From contig NZ_KE332377.1 in the NCBI RefSeq assembly GCF_000409775.1, positions 868,001 to 932,000 of the forward strand: a stretch of DNA of 64,000 nucleotides. The letters are read 5' to 3'. Shown piece by piece: positions 57,444 to 64,000 of the stretch (within the stretch, counting starts at the first letter, position 1; each line of letters opens with the position of its first letter). This DNA comes from Litchfieldella anticariensis FP35 = DSM 16096 (GTDB taxonomy: Bacteria; Pseudomonadota; Gammaproteobacteria; Pseudomonadales; Halomonadaceae). Under the pieces are notes generated by a model. It was not told the DNA's origin, ran no database searches, and saw only the letters and a list, made by a program, of their open reading frames with translations. The translations under genes and the position numbers were made by a program.

Positions 57444-58067
57444 TCACGCTTGTCGACTTGCAAGCACTCGCTCGACCGTCTCGACAATGGCCTGAGTCTG
57501 AGGATCGATTTCGATGTTGACACGATCCCCCGGCCCCCGCTCGCCCAGCGTCGTACGCGAGAGCGTCTCGGGGATCAGATTGACACAAAAATGCGCAACC
57601 CCTCCCGCCCTTCTCACCTCGCCAATCGTGAGGCTGATACCATCCACGCCAACATACCCTTTGTCGAACAGGAAGCGTGCATACTCGGCAGGCAGTTCGA
57701 ACCACAGGCGACGGTTATCCGGAGCCTCTTCGAGTTCCACCAGCTCAGCCAAGCAGATCACATGCCCTGACATGGCATGACCACCGATCTCGTCTCCGAA
57801 ACGTGCCGCTCGCTCGATATTGACGCGGTCTCCCACCCGCAATGCCCCAAGATTGGTCAAACGCAGCGTCTCGCGCATCAAGTCGAAGCTGACATGATCA
57901 CCGTCGATGGCCGTCACCGTCAGGCAAACGCCGTTATGCGCCACCGACGCGCCGACGACCAGCCCCTCCCGCAGCGACGCTGGCAATGCAACCACATGGG
58001 TACGAAATTCACTCTTCTCGACGACGGACACTAATGGTGCCGTGCCCTGGACGATACCTGTAAACAT
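57444..58067 (-). CDS. ribE: Riboflavin synthase (alpha subunit) RibE
   Basis: RibE dismutates two 6,7-dimethyl-8-ribityllumazine molecules to riboflavin. The 207-residue product has the two lumazine-binding repeats: [33 protein letters not shown]; and [33 protein letters not shown] stand-alone gene, divergent from metN. No FMN riboswitch core is visible upstream. Confidence 0.95.
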   Translation of the reverse strand: MFTGIVQGTAPLVSVVEKSEFRTHVVALPASLREGLVVGASVAHNGVCLTVTAIDGDHVSFDLMRETLRLTNLGALRVGDRVNIERAARFGDEIGGHAMSGHVICLAELVELEEAPDNRRLWFELPAEYARFLFDKGYVGVDGISLTIGEVRRAGGVAHFCVNLIPETLSRTTLGERGPGDRVNIEIDPQTQAIVETVERVLASRQA

Positions 58068-58251
58068 GCTCGACTCCCGAATTCATTCGCCCGGCCCGCG
58101 GCGCAAGACGACCAAGGTCGCCAGTCTAGGCAAGCCAGGACAGGTCGTCCACGGGGATTGTGCGTCCTGGCCATTTTTTACGCCAAGCGGCATCTCGGCA
58201 GTAATATTGCCTGATTATCAGCTCGATAGACCGAAACATGCACCACTATCG

Positions 58252-58280
58252 TTGACACCAAGCCACCTGACACCTACCAT
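58252..58280 (+). promoter_or_regulatory. Sigma70 promoter of metNIQ
   Basis: TTGACA (perfect -35), a 17-base spacer and TACCAT (four of six). Transcription would begin just before the SAM-II aptamer. Confidence 0.65.
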
Positions 58281-58296
58281 TTGCGCTCATTATTCA

Positions 58297-58379
58297 GGCG
58301 CCGATTTGTACCCGGATTGCGGGCGCCCTCGCCATCGTCGCGCGTTGCCTCGAGCGGCGGGAAGTGCAGCTAAAAGGGT
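58297..58379 (+). promoter_or_regulatory. SAM-II riboswitch with enlarged third loop
   Basis: The H-type pseudoknot of SAM-II is visible: P1 GGCGCC (58297-58302) with GGCGCC (58322-58327); loop 1 beginning GATTT; second-stem 5' strand ACCCGGATTGC; and the signature 3' strand GCAGCTAAAAGGG (58366-58378). Pairing CCC with GGG and TTGC with GCAG is possible, the latter with a G-C where the known metX aptamer has G-U. Loop 3 is about 38 bases instead of about 8 and may contain a hairpin. SAM binding should favour the terminator just downstream and shut off methionine import. Confidence 0.88.
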
Positions 58380-58394
58380 GTGTCCAGCGTTGAT

Positions 58395-58420
58395 GGCCAC
58401 CCGCCAGGGTGGCCTTTTTT
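58395..58420 (+). terminator. Terminator in metN leader (riboswitch expression platform)
   Basis: GGCCACCC pairs perfectly with GGGTGGCC across the loop GCCA, followed by six Ts. It starts 16 bases after the SAM-II core and 84 bases before metN, so it is the probable transcriptional off-switch. Confidence 0.9.
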
Positions 58421-58503
58421 CTCCACCCTTCTGCTTTGCTTCCGACCGATTCTTCGGCCCTGCCCGCAACCGGCAACATCCGCCCAGCCGACCTGACAGG
58501 ACC

Positions 58504-59547
58504 ATGATCAGACTCACCAACGTCTCCAAAACCTATGGCAGCGGTTCAGGTGCCGTAAACGCACTGAAGAATATCGACCTGCACGTCCCACAGGGCAGCA
58601 TCCATGGCGTGATAGGTCTTTCCGGTGCCGGAAAATCGACACTGATCCGCTGCGTCAACCTGCTCGAACGCCCGACGACTGGGAGCGTGGTCGTCGATGG
58701 GCAGGAACTCACCGCCTTGTCAGCCGCCCAGCTCAACCAGGCGCGGCATCAGATTGGCATGATCTTCCAGCACTTCAACCTGCTGTCATCACGTACGGTG
58801 TTCGCCAATATCGCCTTGCCGCTGGAACTGATGGGCATGGACAAGAGCGAGATACGGCATCGCGTCATCCCCCTGCTCGAGTTGACCGGACTGGAGGACA
58901 AGGCCGACAAGTATCCTGCGGAGCTCTCCGGCGGCCAGAAGCAGCGCGTGGCCATTGCCCGCGCGCTAGCCAGCCGTCCGAAGGTGTTGCTCTGCGATGA
59001 GGCCACCTCGGCACTAGACCCCCAGACCACCGGCTCGATCCTGGAACTGCTTCAGGACATCAATCGCAAGCTAGGTCTAACCATTTTGTTGATCACGCAC
59101 GAAATGGAAGTGGTCAAGACCATCTGTCATCGAGTGGGGCTGATTTCTGCCGGCGAGTTGGTCGAGGAAGCCGATGTCGGTGACTTCTTCACCGCGCCAC
59201 GTACCCGGTTGGGACGCGAATTTCTTAACGACTTTCTCGAACTCGAGCCGCCCAAGGCGCTGGTCGAACGCCTCGAGGAAATGCCTGGGGAGCATACCCA
59301 CCCGGTGGTACGACTGGCCTTCACCGGCGATGCCGTTTCCACACCGCTGGTTTCGCGCCTGGCCCGCGAATGCGGGGTTGACGTCAGCATCCTGCAGGCC
59401 AAGGTCGAGTCGATCCAGGACCGGACCCTGGGACTGATGATCGCTGAACTGATAGGCGCTTCAGACAAGACCCGCGAGGCGCTTTCCTATCTCGAAAACC
59501 ATGATCTGCATGTGGAGGTGCTCGGCCATGTCCAGCGCGATGCTTAA
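58504..59547 (+). CDS. metN: Methionine ABC transporter ATP-binding protein MetN
   Basis: MetN powers import of methionine. The 347-residue product has Walker A (GVIGLSGAGKSTLIR), signature (ELSGGQKQRVAIARAL), Walker B (VLLCDEATSALDPQ) and a C-terminal NIL domain (about 265-347) that binds methionine and inhibits transport when the cell is replete. The frame continues upstream through the leader, but the ATG at 58504 (MIRLTNVSKTYGSGSGAVNA) has AGGA and is the family start. Its end overlaps metI by 20 bases. Confidence 0.96.
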   Translation: MIRLTNVSKTYGSGSGAVNALKNIDLHVPQGSIHGVIGLSGAGKSTLIRCVNLLERPTTGSVVVDGQELTALSAAQLNQARHQIGMIFQHFNLLSSRTVFANIALPLELMGMDKSEIRHRVIPLLELTGLEDKADKYPAELSGGQKQRVAIARALASRPKVLLCDEATSALDPQTTGSILELLQDINRKLGLTILLITHEMEVVKTICHRVGLISAGELVEEADVGDFFTAPRTRLGREFLNDFLELEPPKALVERLEEMPGEHTHPVVRLAFTGDAVSTPLVSRLARECGVDVSILQAKVESIQDRTLGLMIAELIGASDKTREALSYLENHDLHVEVLGHVQRDA

Positions 59548-60181
59548 CCTGGTTCTCAAGGCCACGCTCGACACACTTTACATGGTCGGCGTGTCGGGGT
59601 TGATCGCCGCACTACTCGGCGTCCCACTGGGTGTGATGCTTTTCGTCACCCGACCACGACAGATTCTCGCTCAGCCGCTTACCAACCAGGTGCTCGGCGT
59701 CATCACCAATGTCGGTCGCTCGGTGCCATTCATCATCCTGATGGTGGCGATCATCCCCTTCACGCGACTGGTCGCCGGCTCCTCGATCGGCACCAATGCC
59801 GCTATCGTGCCCTTGACCATTGCCGCCATCCCCTTCGTCGCTCGCCTGGTGGAAGGCGCCTTGAACGAGATTCCGCCCGGGCTGATCGAGGCGGCCCAAT
59901 CGATGGGCGCCACTCCCTACCAGATCATCACCAAGGTACTACTGCCCGAGGCCAAGGGCGGGATCATCACCGGCTTGACCATCACCGTAGTCACCCTAAT
60001 CAGCTACTCGGCCATGGCCGGCGCTGTGGGTGGTGGCGGACTCGGCGATCTGGGCATCCGCTACGGCTATAACCGCTTCGATCCCATGGTCATGCTGATC
60101 ACCGTGGCGATCCTGGTGGTCATGGTCCAGGGCTTCCAGAGTCTGGGCGATCACTTGGTGCGCAAGGCCGATCACAAATAG
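59528..60181 (+). CDS. metI: Methionine ABC transporter permease MetI
   Basis: The 217-residue membrane subunit, with five hydrophobic segments (TLYMVGVSGLIAALLGVPLG; VPFIILMVAIIPFTRLVAG) and the EAA loop that docks on MetN (IEAAQSMGATPYQIITKVLL). GGAGG nine bases upstream supports the ATG at 59528, inside the end of metN; a second ATG at 59540 is possible. Gap to metQ is 122 bases. Confidence 0.95.
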   Translation: MSSAMLNLVLKATLDTLYMVGVSGLIAALLGVPLGVMLFVTRPRQILAQPLTNQVLGVITNVGRSVPFIILMVAIIPFTRLVAGSSIGTNAAIVPLTIAAIPFVARLVEGALNEIPPGLIEAAQSMGATPYQIITKVLLPEAKGGIITGLTITVVTLISYSAMAGAVGGGGLGDLGIRYGYNRFDPMVMLITVAILVVMVQGFQSLGDHLVRKADHK

Positions 60182-60303
60182 ACGTCGACATGACGCGATA
60201 CTCAATCAGCAACACTTGAATCACGATGGCACTGCCCATACTGACCAGCGGCATCCATGCCATTATCCACTTCCCATAGGGAAGCGCTTAGGAGAACATC
60301 ACG

Positions 60304-61134
60304 ATGACAGACAAGCTGGCTCACCTTCTTCGTCCCGCTCGCCTGCTAGGTGCCGCCACCCTGCTCAGCGCCGTCGCGCTGGCGGGTTGCGGCAACGATG
60401 AGGCCAAGACGAACTCGATCAAGGTAGGCACCGTGGCCGGACCTGAAACCGAGGTGATGCAAGTGGCAGCACGCATCGCCAAGGAAGAGCACGACCTGGA
60501 TGTCGAAATCGTCGAATTCACCGACTACGTCTCGCCCAATGCGGCCTTGGCCGATGGCAGCCTGGATGCCAACGCCTATCAGCATGAACCCTACATGCGC
60601 AGCATGGTCGAGGATCGCGGCTATGATTTCGCCATTGCCGGGCGTACTTTCGTCTATCCCATCGGCGCTTATTCCGAAAAGCACGACAGTATCGAAGATC
60701 TGCCGGAGCGAGCCATCATCGCTCTGCCCAACGACCCGTCCAACGAAGGGCGCGCACTGATCCTGATGCACAATAAGGGCATGATCGAACTCGACGACCC
60801 GACGAACCTGGAAGCCACGCCGATCAATGTGACCGAGAACCCGAAGAACTTTCGCTTCCGTGAGATCGAGGCCGCTCAACTGCCGCGCGTATTGCCTGAT
60901 GTGGATATGGCCTTCATCAACAACACCTTCGCCCAACCGGCTGGCCTGAGCCTGGACGACGCTTTGATCAAGGAGGGCCCCGAGTCGCCCTACGTCAACC
61001 TGATCGCGGTGCGTGCCGGCGACGAGGATCGCGAGGCGATTCGCCAGTTGGTCGACTCCTACCAGCGTGAGGAAGTCGTTGCCAAGGCCGAGGAGTTGTT
61101 CAAGGGGGCGGCTATCCCAGGATGGCAAGGGTAA
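60304..61134 (+). CDS. metQ: Methionine-binding lipoprotein MetQ
   Basis: MetQ captures methionine in the periplasm. The 276-residue product has a lipoprotein signal with lipobox LAGC (Cys29), then the NlpA-type sequence IKVGTVAGPETEVMQVAARI, EFTDYVSPNAALADGSLDAN, AYQHEPYM, and MAFINNTFAQPAGLS. AGGAG precedes the ATG. Last gene of the operon, followed by a strong terminator. Confidence 0.95.
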   Translation: MTDKLAHLLRPARLLGAATLLSAVALAGCGNDEAKTNSIKVGTVAGPETEVMQVAARIAKEEHDLDVEIVEFTDYVSPNAALADGSLDANAYQHEPYMRSMVEDRGYDFAIAGRTFVYPIGAYSEKHDSIEDLPERAIIALPNDPSNEGRALILMHNKGMIELDDPTNLEATPINVTENPKNFRFREIEAAQLPRVLPDVDMAFINNTFAQPAGLSLDDALIKEGPESPYVNLIAVRAGDEDREAIRQLVDSYQREEVVAKAEELFKGAAIPGWQG

Positions 61135-61163
61135 CGCAAGCCAACCTTTCCATTGGCTTGACG

Positions 61164-61187
61164 GGCCGGCTCACAAGCCGGCCTTTT
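61164..61187 (+). terminator. Terminator of metNIQ
   Basis: GGCCGGCT pairs perfectly with AGCCGGCC across CACA, followed by TTTTA. A second small hairpin (CAAGCCAA with TTGGCTTG, 61137-61160) lies just before it. Confidence 0.85.
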
Positions 61188-61204
61188 ACTAGGTGGAGTA
61201 TTCG

Positions 61205-61669
61205 ATGTCCGATTACGCTTTTCTTGCCCGCCAACTCGAGGCCTTGCTGGATACCCGCGACGCGCTGACCAACATGGCCCAGACCTGCGCTTTCATCATG
61301 CAGGAAATATCCGAACTCAACTGGGCGGGCTTCTATCTCCAGCGCCAGCCCGAGACATTGATACTCGGCCCGTTCCAGGGCAAGCCCGCCTGCAACCCGA
61401 TTCCTTTCAGCCAGGGGGTGTGCGGCGCCGCGGCACGTTCACGCCAGACCCAGCGCGTCGACGACGTGCATGCCGTGCCCGATCATATTACCTGTGATGC
61501 CGCCTCGCGCTCGGAACTGGTGGTACCGATCGTCGTGCAGGACCGCGTGTGGGGCGTGCTCGATCTGGACAGTCCGCTAAAGAGCCGCTTCAGTGCCGAG
61601 GATCAAGCCGGTATCGAAACACTGGTGACGGTATTCGCCACGCAGAGCGATTTGGCAAATTGGTCCTGA
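61205..61669 (+). CDS. msrC: Free methionine-(R)-sulfoxide reductase (fRMsr, GAF)
   Basis: A GAF-domain enzyme of 154 residues that reduces free methionine-R-sulfoxide. The three conserved cysteines are seen in QGKPACNPIPFSQGVCGAAA and HITCDAASRSELVVP, with the fold ending DLDSPLKSRFSAEDQAG. GGAG supports the ATG at 61205 over the GTG at 61193. Lying after metNIQ, it fits recovery of oxidised methionine, but a terminator separates the two, so it is not simply part of that operon. Confidence 0.92.
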   Translation: MSDYAFLARQLEALLDTRDALTNMAQTCAFIMQEISELNWAGFYLQRQPETLILGPFQGKPACNPIPFSQGVCGAAARSRQTQRVDDVHAVPDHITCDAASRSELVVPIVVQDRVWGVLDLDSPLKSRFSAEDQAGIETLVTVFATQSDLANWS

Positions 61670-61710
61670 TGAAATGCCAGTAAGGGAACCGCGGTCGTAC
61701 CCCCCACAAC

Positions 61711-61744
61711 AAAACACCCCGTAGCACAGGCTACGGGGTGTTTT
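61711..61744. terminator. Bidirectional terminator (msrC / tRNA-Val)
   Basis: AAAACACCCCGTAGC pairs perfectly with GCTACGGGGTGTTTT across ACAG. On the plus strand it ends msrC, on the minus strand it ends the tRNA unit. Confidence 0.92.
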
Positions 61745-61752
61745 CAGGAAGC

Positions 61753-61829
61753 TGGTAGGACCAAGCGGATTTGAACCGCTGACCTCCACGATGTCAACGT
61801 GGCGCTCTAACCAACTGAGCTATGGTCCT
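61753..61829 (-). tRNA. tRNA-Val (GAC), copy 1
   Basis: A 77-base cloverleaf on the minus strand with encoded CCA. Acceptor AGGACCA pairs with TGGTCCT, D arm GCTCAGTTGGTTAGAGC, anticodon stem CCACG with CGTGG around the loop TTGACAT (anticodon GAC, reading Val GUC/GUU), T arm AGCGGTTCAAATCCGCT. Identical to copy 2, 26 bases away, and followed by the terminator at 61711. Confidence 0.97.
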
Positions 61830-61855
61830 ATGAATCGATGGATGCCAAGGGAGTT

Positions 61856-61932
61856 TGGTAGGACCAAGCGGATTTGAACCGCTGACCTCCACGATGTCAA
61901 CGTGGCGCTCTAACCAACTGAGCTATGGTCCT
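61856..61932 (-). tRNA. tRNA-Val (GAC), copy 2
   Basis: Same sequence and structure as the downstream copy, 77 bases with encoded CCA. It is the first of the pair on the minus strand, after a promoter with TTGCAT and TAAAAT. Confidence 0.97.
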
Positions 61933-61977
61933 ACAGCTTGCCCGAAACTCAATGACTTGCCTCGGCAACGGATGCGT

Positions 61978-62005
61978 ATTTTACGTATTCGCACCGTAAA
62001 TGCAA
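61978..62005 (-). promoter_or_regulatory. Promoter of tRNA-Val pair
   Basis: On the minus strand TTGCAT, a 16-base spacer and TAAAAT (five of six), then a GC-containing stretch, about 45 bases before the first tRNA. Confidence 0.55.
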
Positions 62006-62047
62006 GCCTTGATCATGCCTGGAAGATGTTCTTCCACTGGTTCCAGA

Positions 62048-63529
62048 CTAGCATTTCACGCGATCGACAGCATCCAACCAGCCACGGTACAAACGCTCCC
62101 GTTCCTCGTCATCCATCTGAGGAGAGAACGTTCGCTCACAGCGCCACAACCCGGCAATCTCCTCGAGCCCCTCGTACCAACCAAGATGCAGCCCTGCCAA
62201 GTAGGCCGCCCCCAATGCCGTCGTCTCCAGAACGGTCGGACGATCCACGGAAACTCCCAGCATGTCGGCCAGGAATTGCATCAGCCAGTTATTGCGGACC
62301 ATGCCGCCATCCACCCGTAATGTACCAGTGCTCGCCGCCATATCATCGTTCATGCAAACCTGCAGATCGCGGCTCTGATAGCATACCGCTTGCAGGCCCG
62401 CCGCGACGATTTCGGCAATGCCAGTATCGCGGGTGAGACCAAAGATCGCCCCACGAGCCTGTGGATCCCAATGTGGCGCACCCAACCCGGTAAAAGCCGG
62501 CACCAGATAGACGCTATGCCCACTCCGGGTCTGACGAGCCAGGGCTTCCGTCTCCGCGGCGTTGGCGAACAACTTCAAGCCATCGCGCAGCCACTGCACC
62601 GTGGCGCCTGCAACGAAAATGCTTCCTTCCATGGCATAGGTTGGCTTGCCGTTCAGACGATACCCCACCGTGGTCAGCAGACGATTGCGAGAGACTTCCG
62701 GCTTATCACCGGTATTGAGAATCATGAAACAACCGGTGCCATAGGTACTCTTGCCCATACCCGGTTCAAAGCAGGCCTGGCCGAACAACGCCGCCTGCTG
62801 ATCGCCCGCCACCCCGGCAATGGGAATTTGACTACCCAGCAGTGACGCTTGGGCCACACCGAAGTCATCACTGGAATCCTTGACCTCGGGCAGCAAGCTG
62901 GCCGGAATGTCGAAGAACTCGAGCAACCCTTCATCCCACTGCTGAGTATGGATGTTGAACAACGCGGTACGCGAAGCGTTGGTGGCATCGGTTGCGTGCA
63001 CGCGGCCGTCGGTCAGTCGCCAGATAAGAAAACTGTCCACGGTACCAAAGGCCAGTTCACCACGCTCGGCACGCTCACGGGCCCCCTCCACATGTTCCAG
63101 CAGCCATGCCAGCTTGGTTGCCGAGAAATATGGATCGATCAGCAGCCCCGTACGCTCCTGCACCATGGAAGTATGACCGGCATCACGCAGATGTTGGCAG
63201 GCATCAGCAGTACGTCGATCCTGCCACACAATGGCATTGTGTAGTGGTTCGCCGGTCTTTCGGTCCCAAAGCAGAGTGGTCTCACGTTGGTTGGTGATCC
63301 CGATACCGGCCACTTGTGAGACATCGATGCTTGCCCTGTCGATCACTTCACGACATGTGCTCAGTACCGACGTCCAAATGTCTTCCGGCTCATGCTCGAC
63401 CCAGCCGTCTTGCGGGAAATGTTGCGGAAACTCTTGCTGCGCCACCTCGACCACATTGCCCTCGCGATCAAAAAGAATGGCACGGGAACTGGTCGTTCCC
63501 TGGTCGATGGCTAGCAGATAAGAAGCCAT
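62048..63529 (-). CDS. glpK: Glycerol kinase GlpK
   Basis: GlpK phosphorylates glycerol to glycerol-3-phosphate. The 493-residue product has [86 protein letters not shown] and the C-terminal [23 protein letters not shown] supports the ATG at 63529; the frame extends to 63799 over the operator region but is not coding there. Divergent from glpR. No glpF is seen between them. Confidence 0.96.
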   Translation of the reverse strand: MASYLLAIDQGTTSSRAILFDREGNVVEVAQQEFPQHFPQDGWVEHEPEDIWTSVLSTCREVIDRASIDVSQVAGIGITNQRETTLLWDRKTGEPLHNAIVWQDRRTADACQHLRDAGHTSMVQERTGLLIDPYFSATKLAWLLEHVEGARERAERGELAFGTVDSFLIWRLTDGRVHATDATNASRTALFNIHTQQWDEGLLEFFDIPASLLPEVKDSSDDFGVAQASLLGSQIPIAGVAGDQQAALFGQACFEPGMGKSTYGTGCFMILNTGDKPEVSRNRLLTTVGYRLNGKPTYAMEGSIFVAGATVQWLRDGLKLFANAAETEALARQTRSGHSVYLVPAFTGLGAPHWDPQARGAIFGLTRDTGIAEIVAAGLQAVCYQSRDLQVCMNDDMAASTGTLRVDGGMVRNNWLMQFLADMLGVSVDRPTVLETTALGAAYLAGLHLGWYEGLEEIAGLWRCERTFSPQMDDEERERLYRGWLDAVDRVKC

Positions 63530-63564
63530 GGCGTATTCCTCGGACATCGTGGAGAACTCATTGT

Positions 63565-63605
63565 TATGTTCGCTTTCAAACAGAAAATATCGAATAATGT
63601 TCGAA
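63565..63605. promoter_or_regulatory. glpR: GlpR-type half-sites upstream of glpK
   Basis: TATGTTCGCT (63565-63574) and AATGTTCGAA (63596-63605) match the glp operator half-site WATKYTCGWW at nine and ten of ten bases. They lie in the short gap before glpK, consistent with repression by the divergent GlpR. Confidence 0.55.
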
Positions 63606-63755
63606 TCCGATGACTGGAGAGTAAACCAGCGCTCTGCATACCTCAAACGCCTGGCCATCATGGAATCCATAGACCTTGGTCGCATGCTTTGTTGGCTTAT
63701 CTGACGCAACCCACGGAAAATACCGTAGAATCGGGGAGTATCACGAGGAGGGCTC

Positions 63756-64000
63756 ATGACACAACAAGAACGCCAAGACGCTATCGTCGCTCTGGTCAAA
63801 CGCCAGGGTTATGCGGCGATCGAACAACTGACCGAGCATTTCGCCGTCACCCCTCAGACCATCCGCCGCGATCTCAATGCCTTGGCCAACGAAGGACTGA
63901 TTCGACGTGTACACGGCGGCGCCGGTCTCGAATCGAGCACAGTCAACACGGCTTACCAGACTCGCAAAACGCTCAACCTGGAAGCCAAGCGACGCATTGC
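63756..64000 (+). CDS. glpR: Glycerol-3-phosphate regulon repressor GlpR (5' part)
   Basis: A DeoR-family repressor cut by the window end after 81 codons. The visible part is the winged helix: [57 protein letters not shown], close to GlpR of enterics and pseudomonads. It is released by glycerol-3-phosphate. GAGGAGG precedes the ATG. The sugar-phosphate-binding domain lies outside. Confidence 0.9.
   Translation, partial: MTQQERQDAIVALVKRQGYAAIEQLTEHFAVTPQTIRRDLNALANEGLIRRVHGGAGLESSTVNTAYQTRKTLNLEAKRRI

Larger units (their letters stand above)
58068..58503. other. Regulatory intergenic region ribE-metN
   Basis: 436 bases between divergent genes. From 58252 on it holds, in plus-strand order, a promoter, a SAM-II aptamer and an intrinsic terminator for metN. 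The left part (58068-58250) has no recognised element besides the presumed ribE promoter, which I could not pin down. A plus-strand frame running through the region is not coding. Confidence 0.7.

Noticed and set aside
58068-58250. Possible FMN riboswitch before ribE
   Set aside because: No AGGGTGAAATTCCC-type core on the minus strand.
57907-58503. 199-codon upstream extension of metN
   Set aside because: Runs through the promoter, riboswitch and terminator; the family start is at 58504.

Overview
The window reads as a chromosomal segment of a free-living, motile gammaproteobacterium, most likely a member of the Halomonadaceae (Halomonas or Chromohalobacter type). Reasons: close Pseudomonas-like gene order (psrA beside lexA, nagZ, a purine phosphoribosyltransferase and a methylthioinosine phosphorylase; ppsA divergent from its regulator ppsR), acidic proteins, moderately high GC, and sigma54/sigma28-type flagellar promoters. 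The genus is inferred from gene content and not proven. Almost all of the DNA is coding. I see no insertion sequence, prophage, integrase or CRISPR array.

Layout. 1-7.9 kb: flagellar rod/hook/ring operon flgBCDEFGHI on the minus strand (flgI cut by the window edge), divergent from flgA-flgM-flgN; then an HDOD-GGDEF signalling protein. 9.6-13 kb: a 59-residue membrane protein, a START-like protein and a queuosine operon queC-queE-queD(long)-ykgJ-like. 13-18.2 kb: a 1298-residue SARP/cyclase-like/AAA/TPR regulator, miaE and a DUF1289 protein. 18.4-24.7 kb: acnB with a structured, operator-rich leader, an outer-membrane barrel, rraA, and a membrane-anchored glycerophosphodiesterase. 24.8-30.7 kb: ppsA/ppsR and a glutaryl-CoA pair (gcdH and a glutarate CoA-transferase). 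30.8-36.5 kb: branched-chain acyl-CoA catabolism (acyl-CoA dehydrogenase, 3-hydroxyisobutyryl-CoA hydrolase, mmsB) divergent from a LiuR-like MerR regulator and an acyl-CoA synthetase.

36.7-42.3 kb: purine salvage and cell-wall recycling genes, psrA, lexA and dinB. 42.3-46 kb: a CbiM-like membrane protein, purU, an RNase J-like protein and a small H-NS-like protein. 46.4-51.1 kb: a molybdenum-cofactor operon mobA-mobB-moeA-moaCD-moaE-moaA in which moaC and moaD are one reading frame. 51.3-57.2 kb: a cupin regulator and nucleobase salvage (uraA, upp, ung, gpt, apt, an AzgA-like permease). 57.4-64 kb: ribE, methionine importer metNIQ behind a SAM-II riboswitch and terminator, a free-methionine sulfoxide reductase, two identical tRNA-Val(GAC) genes, glpK and the start of glpR.

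How they work together. Several blocks are self-contained pathways with their regulator or switch beside them: flagella (sigma54 site before flgB, sigma28 site before flgM), methionine uptake (SAM-II), SOS (LexA box before lexA-dinB), fatty-acid sensing (PsrA-type palindromes), branched-chain catabolism (LiuR-type palindrome), glycerol (GlpR half-sites). The most notable items are the SAM-II riboswitch with an enlarged third loop, the MoaC-MoaD fusion, the two-domain QueD-like enzyme, the large multidomain regulator, and paired palindromes at the acnB promoter. The window contains no obvious defence island or wholly unknown gene cluster.
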